Below, in pieces: positions 42,093 through 50,529 of a stretch of 58,534 nucleotides of DNA (position 1 is its first letter; each line of letters begins with the position of its first letter). Made by a program: the position numbers and the translations under genes. Under the pieces are notes generated by a model. That model saw only the letters and a program-made list of their open reading frames with translations. It did not search any database and was not told where the DNA came from. The DNA comes from Bacteroidota bacterium (lineage in GTDB: Bacteria; Bacteroidota; Bacteroidia; Bacteroidales; JAAUTT01). The stretch is from assembly GCA_023429135.1 (NCBI GenBank), contig JAEYWD010000004.1, positions 1 to 58,534 of the forward strand, written 5' to 3'.

Positions 42093-43925
42093 TCAGACCA
42101 TGGCTTTGGCCCTTTTCTCTCCCATCATTCCTAAAGTTTTATCCGAAAACATATTCGTCCGGTCATTCAGCTCTTTAATCATTTCGGCTATATAATTCAG
42201 ATTTTCTTGAATTTCATTATTCAAGGCTGTTGAATTGGAGAAATTAGCCGATGATTGTTTTACGCTTGAATTCAGCTTTTTGAATAGAGCCTCTATTTCT
42301 TTCAGATAAGGTTTAATTTTATCTGATTCAGTTGCCGACATTTCAGCAAGTTTTTTAACCTCCGAAGCCACAACTGCAAAGCCTTTTCCTTTTTCTCCGG
42401 CATTGGCCGCCTCAATAGCAGCATTTAGAGCCAACAGACTGGTTTTGCTTGAAACGGCGGTGAGTGTATTTACAATTTTATCGAAATCGTCTAATTTATT
42501 AGCGTTTGAATTAACCAGATCCAACAAATGATCAAACTCTCTTTTAAGCTCAGAGGTAACCTTTTGTATTGTAGCTACTGAAGATTTAACAGCGTGGTTA
42601 CGATGGTGCAGACTTTCGGAAGTTTCGACAATGCTGTTGGCCATTTCTTCGATAAGACTGGATTTATACTGATAGCAATTCTCTTTCCTGTTCAACCCGT
42701 TGAAAATAGCAATTGCCATTTTTTCACAACTATCATAACCACAATACGCACAGTTATAAAAATCGGTCTCTTTATATTTTCGCATGCTTTTGTACAATTC
42801 ACCAAACTGAGTATCAGTGGGGAAGCGCACTTCATTATTGTCGGATAAGTTTTGGTAAGTGCGTGAATAAAGATTTTCGGTCCAGTATTTATCTATGGTT
42901 GCATTTACCTCTTCTTTGCTTGGATAGAGCTCCTGAGCTTGCTTTTTACGTCTTTCAACAAAGAATTCAATTTTATCAGCAGGCTCATCCTGATTCAACG
43001 TTCCAGGTCCGCCATTACAACCTGAATGGCAGTTAAGGCAATCGATCAACACCGGTGAACGACCTGCTTCAATTTCACCATAAAGCGTTTCCAGATAATG
43101 ATAAACCACCTCCTTACCTTCTATTTTGCGCGAAATGGCAGCGATGGACGGAACTTCCCGTTCGGCGGTGCGGAGCAGGCCGCCTGGAGTGGAAAACAAC
43201 ACTGCTCTTTCAGCGGGCGGATTATCATACTCCAGAGCCGGGAACTTCAATAAATCAATATTATTCTGCTCAAATAACCAAGCAAGCGACTGAATTGTGA
43301 CATTATAATCGCCAATACCTACTTCGTCAAACTCGCGTCGTTTTGCAATACATGGTGAAACAATCAGTATTTTATGCTCCGAGAATTGCTCATAAAATTG
43401 TCGTATCATTTTCATAGTATGCATCATAGGACTATCTGCAGGAGCAAGATATGGAATTAACTCAGGCTGATAAATCTGAATATAAGATACGATAGCAGGG
43501 CACGGCTGCGAAATAACACATTTGGGTTTATCGTTTTCGATATGCTTTACATACGATTTTATGGTAAGCTCAGCTCCAAAACTAACATCATAAATGGCTT
43601 CAACACCCATCGTTTTTAGAAAGCCATTTAGATGTAAATATGTATCAGGAAAATTCGAAGCAATGGCTGGAGCCACAATAGCAACTATCTTTTCCTTTCT
43701 TTTAAGGGCTTCAACAAACTTATCAATATCATCGACATAACTTCGTGCATCGTGCGTACACGCCTTTATACATGCACCACAGGCAATGCACATGTCAGCA
43801 TTTATTTTAACAACATTATCACTACCATCATTGCAATATTTAACCGGACACACTGAAATGCACTTGTGACAATTGACGCACTTATTCTCATCGATTTTTA
43901 TCACTGGCTGAAGATGCGTTTGCAT
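42093..43925 (-). CDS. [FeFe]-hydrogenase-like sensor fused to MCP signalling domain
   Basis: 610 residues, soluble. Two [4Fe-4S] motifs lie at Cys16/19/22/26 and Cys46/49/52/56. An [FeFe]-hydrogenase large-subunit domain (about 75-335) follows. The L1 motif reads SQPCP (Cys142; the preceding proton-relay Cys is Pro141), L2 reads SPCIAKRREF (Cys192), and L3 reads CLNCHSGCNGG (Cys299, Cys303). All four cubane ligands are kept. A four-cysteine Fes-type motif follows (Cys392/395/400/417). Last is a chemoreceptor signalling hairpin (about 430-600) with the tip block LLALNAAIEAANAGEKGKGF. There are no membrane helices or methylation-type linker. The lost relay cysteine and signalling fusion fit a sensory, not catalytic, hydrogenase. 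No hydEFG or che genes are nearby. Confidence 0.82.
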   Translation of the reverse strand: MQTHLQPVIKIDENKCVNCHKCISVCPVKYCNDGSDNVVKINADMCIACGACIKACTHDARSYVDDIDKFVEALKRKEKIVAIVAPAIASNFPDTYLHLNGFLKTMGVEAIYDVSFGAELTIKSYVKHIENDKPKCVISQPCPAIVSYIQIYQPELIPYLAPADSPMMHTMKMIRQFYEQFSEHKILIVSPCIAKRREFDEVGIGDYNVTIQSLAWLFEQNNIDLLKFPALEYDNPPAERAVLFSTPGGLLRTAEREVPSIAAISRKIEGKEVVYHYLETLYGEIEAGRSPVLIDCLNCHSGCNGGPGTLNQDEPADKIEFFVERRKKQAQELYPSKEEVNATIDKYWTENLYSRTYQNLSDNNEVRFPTDTQFGELYKSMRKYKETDFYNCAYCGYDSCEKMAIAIFNGLNRKENCYQYKSSLIEEMANSIVETSESLHHRNHAVKSSVATIQKVTSELKREFDHLLDLVNSNANKLDDFDKIVNTLTAVSSKTSLLALNAAIEAANAGEKGKGFAVVASEVKKLAEMSATESDKIKPYLKEIEALFKKLNSSVKQSSANFSNSTALNNEIQENLNYIAEMIKELNDRTNMFSDKTLGMMGEKRAKAMV

Positions 43926-44063
43926 AACGAATTTGTTTTAGGTTTTGCTGCTAATTAAATTTACAACAAAAAATTTAAATACGATATAAATTATTCAAAA
44001 TGTGATGGATAAAACAATCCAAAAGCCGATGGATGTAAGGATAAAACTATACGGCGACATAAA

Positions 44064-44093
44064 AAAAGGCATCCGCTTTCGCAGATGCCTTTT
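44064..44093 (-). terminator. Terminator of hsp20
   Basis: Stem AAAAGGCATC (44064-44073) / GATGCCTTTT (44084-44093) with a 10-base loop and T tails on both strands, 20 bp after the hsp20 stop. Confidence 0.8.
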
Positions 44094-44112
44094 ACCCGAA
44101 TTTAAAAACTAA

Positions 44113-44550
44113 TTATTGAATTTCAATCTGCCGGCTGATTTCCGGTGCTTTTTCAACTTTTGGAAGAGTTACCTTCAGAATACCATCGGCATAAGATGCG
44201 CTGATACTATCAGCATTTACATCTTCAGGTAAGGTAAACGAGCGTTTGTAGTTGCTGCCAAATTCGCGGAAGCTATACTTTTCTTCCTGTTCCTTTTTAT
44301 TTTCGGCAACTATGGTTAACACTTCCTTTTCGAGGTCAATGCTGATATTTTCCCTTTTAATTCCGGGCATCAGCAATTCAACTACGTATTCCTTTTCATT
44401 TTCTTTAGTGTTGGCACGGGGTACCCAATATTCAGAGGTATCCAAACGGCTGTCGTCTTCAAAAAAGCGTTCCAGTAAGTTACTCCAAACATTGTTCATT
44501 ACTTTTGGAGCAAAAACGCGAGCGGGTTGATAAATACTTAACATTGTCAT
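44113..44550 (-). CDS. Hsp20/alpha-crystallin small heat shock protein
   Basis: 145 residues. The alpha-crystallin domain (about 38-130) reads KEYVVELLMPGIKRENISIDLEKEVLTIVAE and ends in the A-DGILKVTLPK motif. A C-terminal IEIQ-type IxI tail is present. It is an ATP-independent holdase that binds unfolding proteins. Two in-frame ATGs lie two codons apart (44550 and 44544), and either may be used. Monocistronic. Confidence 0.92.
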   Translation of the reverse strand: MTMLSIYQPARVFAPKVMNNVWSNLLERFFEDDSRLDTSEYWVPRANTKENEKEYVVELLMPGIKRENISIDLEKEVLTIVAENKKEQEEKYSFREFGSNYKRSFTLPEDVNADSISASYADGILKVTLPKVEKAPEISRQIEIQ

Positions 44551-44739
44551 GGCTATTTAATTTTAAAAGTTTAACATGTTTATTTGCTACTCTTTTTTCA
44601 AAACGTATACCAACCCGATTTTCATTCAAAAACAAGCCATTTTGGCCGAATTTAACTAGCACCAATATGACATATCGTCACAATTTAGATACATAATACT
44701 AATAAACAACGGCTTATAATCAATGCTTATAATGAAAAA

Positions 44740-44849
44740 GAAGCTGTGTAATTATTCCATAACCCGGGGTTGAGCCTGTCGAAACCTCATTGTAAATCAA
44801 CAAGATTACACTCGAAAGGCTCAGTGTCCGGCACTTTTCACACAGCCTC
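44740..44849. repeat. 110-bp nested-palindrome element (MITE-like), copy 1
   Basis: The outer inverted ends are GCTGTGT / ACACAGC. An inner stem TGAGCCT (44771-44777) / AGGCTCA (44817-44823) lies inside. A closely similar copy in the same orientation is at 48942-49053. It is intergenic, between hsp20 and metY. Confidence 0.65.
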
Positions 44850-44876
44850 TTTTCTTCATTCTTTACCTAGAAACAT

Positions 44877-46178
44877 TTATATCTTCTTAAATGCTTCTTC
44901 AAGATCATACTTAATATCGTCAATATGTTCATTGCCTGCAGAAAGACGCAGCAAATTTGGATATACCCCCGACGACAATTGTTCTTCGTCGCTCAACTGC
45001 TGATGGGTGGTGGTTGCAGGATGGATGATTAGTGTTTTACCATCACCCACATTGGCGAGGTGACTAATCAGTTCCAGGTTTTCGATGAACTGAGCTGCTT
45101 TTTCTTTACCAGCTTTGATGCGGAACGACAAAACCCCTCCAAAACCATTTTTTAAATATTTCTTTGCCAAATTATGGTAAGGACTACTTTCAAGACCGGG
45201 ATAATTCACACTTTCAACCTTAGGATGTTTTTCGAGCCATCTTGCAATTTCCAATGCATTATCCACTGTGCGCTGAACACGCAACGATAGGGTTTCGAGA
45301 CCCTGAAGCAACTGAAAAGAGTTAAATGGACTGATAGCAGGACCATAGTCGCGTAAACCCTCAACCCTGGCGCGTATATTAAAAGCTATATTTCCAAAAG
45401 GTCCGTTCGAACCAAACACATCCCAGAAAACAAGCCCATGATAACCTTCTGAAGGTTCAGTAAACTGAGGAAACTTACCATTGCCCCAGTTGTAATTTCC
45501 GGCATCGACAATTACACCGCCAATGCTGGTTCCATGCCCACCAATCCACTTGGTTGCCGAAGCCACCACAATATTTGCTCCATAATCAATCGGCCTGCCG
45601 ATAAATCCTGCAGCGCCAAAAGTATTATCTACTATTAGGGGCAAATCGTACTTTTTAGCCAATGCGGAGAAAGCTTCAAAATCGGGTACATTAAACTCCG
45701 GATTCCCAATTGTTTCGAGATAAATAGCTTTTGTATTCTTGTCAATCAGTTTTTCGAAGCTTTCTACTTTATCGCCATCAGCAAAACGGGCGTCGATTCC
45801 TAACCTTTTAAATGCAACTTTAAACTGGTTATAGGTACCACCATAAAGAAACGAGGTAGAAACGAAATTATCGCCAGCCTGAAGAATATTATTCAAAGCC
45901 AAAAACTGAGCCGCTTGGCCCGATGAGGTTGCCAAACCGGAAACACCGCCTTCCAATGCTGCAACTCTTTTTTCGAACACGTCGGTAGTAGGGTTCATTA
46001 TGCGGGTATAAATATTCCCGAATTCCTTCAGTGCAAACAAATTCGCACCGTGCTCGGCATTATTGAAAACATAGGATGTGGTTTGATAAATTGGAACAGC
46101 CCTTGAATTGGTTGTTGGATCGGGCTGCTGACCTGCATGTAATTGCAGTGTTTCGAAATGGTATTTACGTTCGCTCAT
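44877..46178 (-). CDS. metY: O-acetylhomoserine sulfhydrylase (Cys/Met metabolism PLP enzyme)
   Basis: 433 residues. The PLP lysine is Lys210 in VASATKWIGGHGTSIGG, and the family blocks PIYQTTSYVF, YTRIMNPTTDVFEKRVAALEGG and LIVDNTFGAAG are present. It makes homocysteine from O-acetylhomoserine and sulfide, and members of this family are also annotated as cysteine synthases. Cytoplasmic. Upstream on the same strand are a consensus promoter and a leader ORF ending in five Cys codons, which suggests control by cysteine supply. Confidence 0.93.
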   Translation of the reverse strand: MSERKYHFETLQLHAGQQPDPTTNSRAVPIYQTTSYVFNNAEHGANLFALKEFGNIYTRIMNPTTDVFEKRVAALEGGVSGLATSSGQAAQFLALNNILQAGDNFVSTSFLYGGTYNQFKVAFKRLGIDARFADGDKVESFEKLIDKNTKAIYLETIGNPEFNVPDFEAFSALAKKYDLPLIVDNTFGAAGFIGRPIDYGANIVVASATKWIGGHGTSIGGVIVDAGNYNWGNGKFPQFTEPSEGYHGLVFWDVFGSNGPFGNIAFNIRARVEGLRDYGPAISPFNSFQLLQGLETLSLRVQRTVDNALEIARWLEKHPKVESVNYPGLESSPYHNLAKKYLKNGFGGVLSFRIKAGKEKAAQFIENLELISHLANVGDGKTLIIHPATTTHQQLSDEEQLSSGVYPNLLRLSAGNEHIDDIKYDLEEAFKKI

Positions 46179-46264
46179 AACAATATATTTAAAAATTATG
46201 GATGATTACAGAATCAGAAAAATTGATTGAAACCGGTAAGGGATTTAATGACCGGAAATGGATA

Positions 46265-46345
46265 TTAACAACAACAGCAACACATTCGCCAGGAATTTGG
46301 GGTTCCTGTCCTAAGAATGTTAAATATGTTGTGTTTACTTGCCAT
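46265..46345 (-). CDS. Leader peptide with five consecutive Cys codons (metY leader)
   Basis: A 26-codon frame starting ATG (MASKHNIF), through RTGTPNSW, ending RMCCCCC and TAA. The Cys codons are TGT TGC TGT TGT TGT. It begins about 12 bp after the transcription start predicted from the -7 element and ends 86 bp before metY. A hairpin CAGGAA-7-TTCCTG (46290-46308) overlaps the codons just before the Cys run, so a ribosome stalled at Cys codons would disrupt it. A weak stem CCGGT/ACCGG followed by T-rich sequence lies after its stop. I infer a cysteine-responsive attenuator or translational leader; it has no other known role. Confidence 0.65.
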   Translation of the reverse strand: MASKHNIFNILRTGTPNSWRMCCCCC

Positions 46346-46363
46346 TAATAGAATTATTTGGAA

Positions 46364-46394
46364 CAAATCTAAATAAAAAACTTCATTATGCAAA
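46364..46394 (-). promoter_or_regulatory. Consensus promoter of metY leader
   Basis: On the minus strand TTTG (46391-46394), a 19-bp spacer and TAGATTTG (46364-46371) match the Bacteroidota -33/-7 consensus exactly. The predicted RNA starts near 46357, 12 bases ahead of the leader ORF. Confidence 0.7.
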
Positions 46395-46601
46395 CAAATC
46401 GTTTGAATTTTTCTGAAAAATTTTTAGCAAATACATTTAAATTCTGATTTATTGAAAGTTAAAATGTACAATTAATTTCAACTCATTTTTACTTCATTTT
46501 GGCTGATAAAGTCCCTGGCTCTATTTTAACTTTCGTTAGTTCATCAGTATATTAATTGAATTTCAATTCATATTTTTGAATCATAAACAAACGTAACTAA
46601 T

Positions 46602-48929
46602 ATGAACCAATCATTTTTTTTTGAAAACAGAATCTTGCACAAAAATAAAGATCAACGTGCAAGCGACCTCCGGAACTTAAGCGATTATTTCCGGAAAGAA
46701 AACCTCATCTCTTTTCTCTTGCTAATTATGATACTTATAACCTCCTGTAAGCAGGATGCAACAAAACTCAGCAAGGAAGATTCGGAGATTGAAGGTAAAA
46801 TTGATAAGCTTTTGAGCGAAATGACCCTGGAAGAAAAAGTAGGGCAAATGATTCAATACTCAGGCAATTCGGCTGTTACAGGACCAATCAAAGCCCGTCC
46901 CGAACAGCTTGAAGATTTAAAGAAAGGTTGGATAGGCTCCATGTTAAATGTAGTTGGAGCAACCAACACACGTGAAATGCAAAAACTTGTGATGGAAAAT
47001 TCGAGAATGAAGATTCCTCTCATTTTCGGTTTCGATGTAATTCATGGTTATAAAACAATTTTTCCTATTCCTTTGGGTGAATCGGCAAGTTGGGATCTGG
47101 CAGCCATCGAGTCGTCGGCCCGTGTTGCCGGAAAAGAATCGGCTGCTGCAGGTGTTCACTGGACATTTGCTCCAATGGTCGATATAGCACGCGATCCACG
47201 CTGGGGGCGCATTATGGAAGGTGCCGGGGAGGATACATACCTGGGTTCACTAATCGCTGTTGCCCGTGTAAAAGGATTTCAGGGCGAGAGCTATAAGGAT
47301 GCTTCATCCATTGTTGCCTGCGCCAAACATTTTGCCGGTTACGGAGCTGCTGAAGGCGGACGCGATTATAACACAGTCGACGTGTCGTATCGTGTTATGC
47401 ACGAAACCTATCTCAAACCCTTTAAGGCTGCTGTTGATGCAGGAGTGGGAACCTTTATGAATTCGTTTAATGTTTTCGATGGCATTCCGGCAAGCGGCAA
47501 CGAATACCTTGTAAATAAAGTTTTGAAGGGCGACTGGGGATTCCGTGGAGTTGTGGTTTCGGACTGGAACTCCATTGGTGAAATGATACCTCACGGAGTA
47601 GCCAAAGATAAGTACGAAGCTGCCATGCTTGCTGCTAATGCAGGCAACGACATGGATATGGAAGGGAATTGCTACCGCGAACAACTGGTAAACCTTGTCA
47701 AAGATGGAAAGGTATCGGAAAAAACTCTCGACGAGGCCGTGCGTCGTATCCTTCGTTTAAAATTCAAGCTGGGGCTTTTCGACGATCCCTATCGTTTTTG
47801 CAACGAAGAAAAGGAAAAGAAGGAATTACTCAGTGCCGAAAATCAGGACATTGCTCGCGATGTTGCCCGTAAATCGATTGTTCTGCTGAGTAATAAAAAT
47901 CAGGTTCTCCCATTAAATACCAATGTGAGGAGTATAGCTGTAATTGGGCCACTTGGCAACTCCAAAAAAGATATGATTTCGGCCTGGACAGCCCAGGGCG
48001 ATCCCAACGATGCTGTTACTGTGCTTGATGGCATCAAAGCCCAGGTATCTCCGGCAACAAAAGTGCTGTACGCAAAGGGAACTACCATCACCGGAGATAC
48101 AACCAATATTCCTGCAGCAGTTAGTGTTGCACGTCAGGCAGATGTTATTGTGCTGGCCATAGGCGAAGGTGGTTTAATGAGCGGGGAAGCTCACAGCCGT
48201 GGCAGTATTAAAATTCCGGGCCGACAGGAAGAACTTGCCACCGAGGTATTTAAGCTCGGAAAACCTGTTGTGGTACTTCTCATGAATGGTCGTCCACTTG
48301 CTATACCCTGGCTTGCGGAAAATGCTCCTTCGCTGCTCGAATGCTGGTTTCTGGGAACTCAGGCCGGAAATGCAATTGCCGATGTAATTTTCGGAAAATA
48401 CAATCCTGCCGGTAAACTTACAGCTACATTCCCTTATTCCGAAGGTCAAATTCCGATGTATTACAACCATTTAAACACCGGAAGACCCATGATGAGTGAA
48501 AACGATTTTTATGTTTCGCGCTACGAAGATATACCAAACAAACCTGTTTATCCTTTCGGTTATGGTCTGAGTTACACAACCTTCTCTTATTCTGATATCA
48601 AACTTAGTTCAAATGAAATTGGCATGAACGACTCCCTCAAAATTTCTGTCGAAGTAAAAAATACCGGAAAATACGATGGAGAAGAGGTTGTTCAGCTTTA
48701 CATCCGCGACCTGGTTGGAAGTGTATCGCGTCCTATAAAAGAGCTGAAAGGATTCCGTAAGCTCATGATAAAAGCAGGAGAATCTCAGCAGGTTACATTT
48801 ACAATCAGTTCATCCAATTTGGCTTTTTACACAAAAGATATGACCTTCAAAGCCGAACCCGGCGAATTCAAGGTATTTGTCGGAACAAACTCAGTGGATT
48901 GTAAAGAGGCAGCATTTGTCCTGAAATAA
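46602..48929 (+). CDS. Glycoside hydrolase family 3 (beta-glucosidase-like) lipoprotein
   Basis: 775 residues. Domains are a (beta/alpha)8 barrel (about 65-400) with catalytic Asp321 in VVVSDWNSIGE, an alpha/beta sandwich, and a C-terminal fibronectin-III-like domain near 680-770. Family blocks FGFDVIHGYKTIFPIPLGESASWD and CAKHFAGYGAAEGGRD are present. A hydrophobic stretch and lipobox ITSCK put the lipid Cys at residue 49, giving an unusually long positively charged pre-sequence of about 33 residues. A later start is possible but none is obvious. BglX-type enzymes release glucose from beta-glucans in the periplasm. It is followed by a GH30 gene. Confidence 0.9.
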   Translation: MNQSFFFENRILHKNKDQRASDLRNLSDYFRKENLISFLLLIMILITSCKQDATKLSKEDSEIEGKIDKLLSEMTLEEKVGQMIQYSGNSAVTGPIKARPEQLEDLKKGWIGSMLNVVGATNTREMQKLVMENSRMKIPLIFGFDVIHGYKTIFPIPLGESASWDLAAIESSARVAGKESAAAGVHWTFAPMVDIARDPRWGRIMEGAGEDTYLGSLIAVARVKGFQGESYKDASSIVACAKHFAGYGAAEGGRDYNTVDVSYRVMHETYLKPFKAAVDAGVGTFMNSFNVFDGIPASGNEYLVNKVLKGDWGFRGVVVSDWNSIGEMIPHGVAKDKYEAAMLAANAGNDMDMEGNCYREQLVNLVKDGKVSEKTLDEAVRRILRLKFKLGLFDDPYRFCNEEKEKKELLSAENQDIARDVARKSIVLLSNKNQVLPLNTNVRSIAVIGPLGNSKKDMISAWTAQGDPNDAVTVLDGIKAQVSPATKVLYAKGTTITGDTTNIPAAVSVARQADVIVLAIGEGGLMSGEAHSRGSIKIPGRQEELATEVFKLGKPVVVLLMNGRPLAIPWLAENAPSLLECWFLGTQAGNAIADVIFGKYNPAGKLTATFPYSEGQIPMYYNHLNTGRPMMSENDFYVSRYEDIPNKPVYPFGYGLSYTTFSYSDIKLSSNEIGMNDSLKISVEVKNTGKYDGEEVVQLYIRDLVGSVSRPIKELKGFRKLMIKAGESQQVTFTISSSNLAFYTKDMTFKAEPGEFKVFVGTNSVDCKEAAFVLK

Positions 48930-48941
48930 AACAAAATAAAC

Positions 48942-49053
48942 GAAGCTGTGTAATTAGTCCATAAACGGAGGTTGAGCTTGTCGAAAACTCATTTTAAATC
49001 AGTGGGATTACACCCCGACTGGCTCAGTGTCCGGTACTTTTTTACACAGCCTC
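48942..49053. repeat. 112-bp nested-palindrome element (MITE-like), copy 2
   Basis: Direct relative of 44740-44849. The outer ends GCTGTGTAA (48946-48954) / TTACACAGC (49042-49050) are perfect inverted repeats, and the inner stem TGAGC/GCTCA is conserved. It sits between the GH3 and GH30 genes and overlaps a false upstream extension of the GH30 frame. Confidence 0.65.
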
Positions 49054-49098
49054 AGTTTGATTCAACTTAATACTTATCAGACATCAAACAATTACTTC

Positions 49099-50508
49099 AT
49101 GCTAAGAAATTTATTATTAATCTTCTGTATCTTATTCTCATCCTGTTCACAAAAAAAAATTGAATGGGTATCGTCAACCAATGATCAGAGGTGGAATACA
49201 GAAAAAAACCTGGCATTGAAACCAGCCAGTGAAAATGCGCCTTTCGATCTGATACTTACATCGGATACCGCTCAAACCATTGATGGATTTGGAGGTTGCT
49301 TTAACGAATTGGGTTGGGATGCGCTTCAAACCCTTTCTGCTGGCACCCGCGATTCCATTTTGAAAGACCTGTTTACACCCGAAGGTTTCAACTTTACAAT
49401 TTGCCGTATGCCTCTCGGAGCAAACGATTACTCGCGCAAGTTTTACTCATATAACGAAACTGCCGGCGATTTCGAAATGAAGGACTTCTCGGTTGCGCAC
49501 GACACCACAGCTTTGCTGCCTTACATAAAAGAAGCTTTAAAATATAACCCCAAATTGAACATCTGGGCTTCACCCTGGTGCCCTCCGGCATGGATGAAGG
49601 TAAACAACCATTACGCCTGCAAACGCGACACGCTTCAAAATGATTTACCAGAGGCTTCTCAAGGTATCGAAGGAAAGACCCAGTTTATCATGAACCCTGA
49701 ATATTTAACAGCTTATGCACTTTATTTCAGTAAATTTATAAATGCTTATCAGGCTGAAGGTATTAATATTTACGCTGTTCATTTACAAAACGAACCCAAC
49801 TCCTGCCAGGTTTTTCCAAGCTGTATATGGACAGCATCGGCTTTGCGCGATTTTATCGGAAAATATCTTGGACCCCAGTTTGAAAAACAAAATCTCAATA
49901 CTCAGATTTGGCTGGGTACTATAGAAAGGCCTTCGGTTGAAAAAGTTGACACTGTTTTAACCGATCCACTTGCATCAAAATATGTTAAAGGTGTTGGATT
50001 TCAATGGGCAGGCAAAGATGCTATTCCAGGTGTGCATCAGAAGTATCCGGGTATGCGTTTAATGCAAACAGAAACTGAATGCGGGAATGGTTCCAACGAC
50101 TGGAAAGCTGCTGAACATACCTGGGGACTGATAAAGCATTACCTCAACAATGGAGCAAATGCGTATATGTACTGGAATATTATTCTCGACGAAACAGGAA
50201 AAAGTCAGTGGGGATGGAAACAAAACTCGATGATTTCGGTAGATTCCAAAACTAATAAGGCAGTTTACAATCCTGAATTCCATTTAATGAAGCACCTTAC
50301 CCATTTTGTTAAGCCTGGTAGCAAAAAAATAAAAACTCAAGGATGGGAAGATGTGATTGCGTTTGTTAACCCCGATGGTTCAAAAGTGGTTTTGCTATAC
50401 AATCCAAATGCAGAGGAAAAATTAATAAAAATCAGGGTAAATGAACAAAGTTTTGAGGGCACGTTAAAACCCAAAAGCTTTAATACATTCTTAGTAAAAC
50501 CGCAATAA
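49099..50508 (+). CDS. Glycoside hydrolase family 30 lipoprotein
   Basis: 469 residues from the ATG giving MLRNLLLIFCILFSSCSQ, a lipoprotein signal with lipobox FSSC. The longer frame starts inside the repeat element and is rejected. The GH30 pattern includes IDGFGGCFNELGWDAL, the acid/base Glu in HLQNEPNSCQ (residue 232) and the nucleophile region MQTETECGNG (Glu325/327). C-terminal beta domain ends FNTFLVKPQ. Likely activities are beta-1,6-glucanase or glucosylceramidase-type on beta-glucosides. Together with the upstream GH3 it suggests stepwise beta-glucan breakdown. There is no SusC/SusD pair nearby. Confidence 0.88.
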   Translation: MLRNLLLIFCILFSSCSQKKIEWVSSTNDQRWNTEKNLALKPASENAPFDLILTSDTAQTIDGFGGCFNELGWDALQTLSAGTRDSILKDLFTPEGFNFTICRMPLGANDYSRKFYSYNETAGDFEMKDFSVAHDTTALLPYIKEALKYNPKLNIWASPWCPPAWMKVNNHYACKRDTLQNDLPEASQGIEGKTQFIMNPEYLTAYALYFSKFINAYQAEGINIYAVHLQNEPNSCQVFPSCIWTASALRDFIGKYLGPQFEKQNLNTQIWLGTIERPSVEKVDTVLTDPLASKYVKGVGFQWAGKDAIPGVHQKYPGMRLMQTETECGNGSNDWKAAEHTWGLIKHYLNNGANAYMYWNIILDETGKSQWGWKQNSMISVDSKTNKAVYNPEFHLMKHLTHFVKPGSKKIKTQGWEDVIAFVNPDGSKVVLLYNPNAEEKLIKIRVNEQSFEGTLKPKSFNTFLVKPQ

Positions 50509-50529
50509 TGCAATCTCAAAACTCTTCAA

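Larger units (their letters stand above)
46179..46601. other. Divergent metY/GH3 intergenic region
   Basis: 423 bp holding the metY promoter and leader ORF on the minus strand. On the GH3 side are a perfect 12-bp inverted repeat GAAAGTTAAAAT / ATTTTAACTTTC (46454-46465, 46523-46534) and a palindrome AATTGAA-T-TTCAATT (46554-46568), 33 bp before the GH3 start. Either could bind a regulator of the glycosidase genes. I could not place a GH3 promoter. Confidence 0.55.

Noticed and set aside
42093..43925. Catalytic or bifurcating hydrogenase
   Set aside because: The proton-relay Cys is Pro, there are no HydB/HydC-type partners, and the C-terminus is a signalling domain.
49027..49098. Longer N-terminus for the GH30 protein
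   Set aside because: The extension starts inside the repeat element and precedes a complete lipoprotein signal beginning at 49099.
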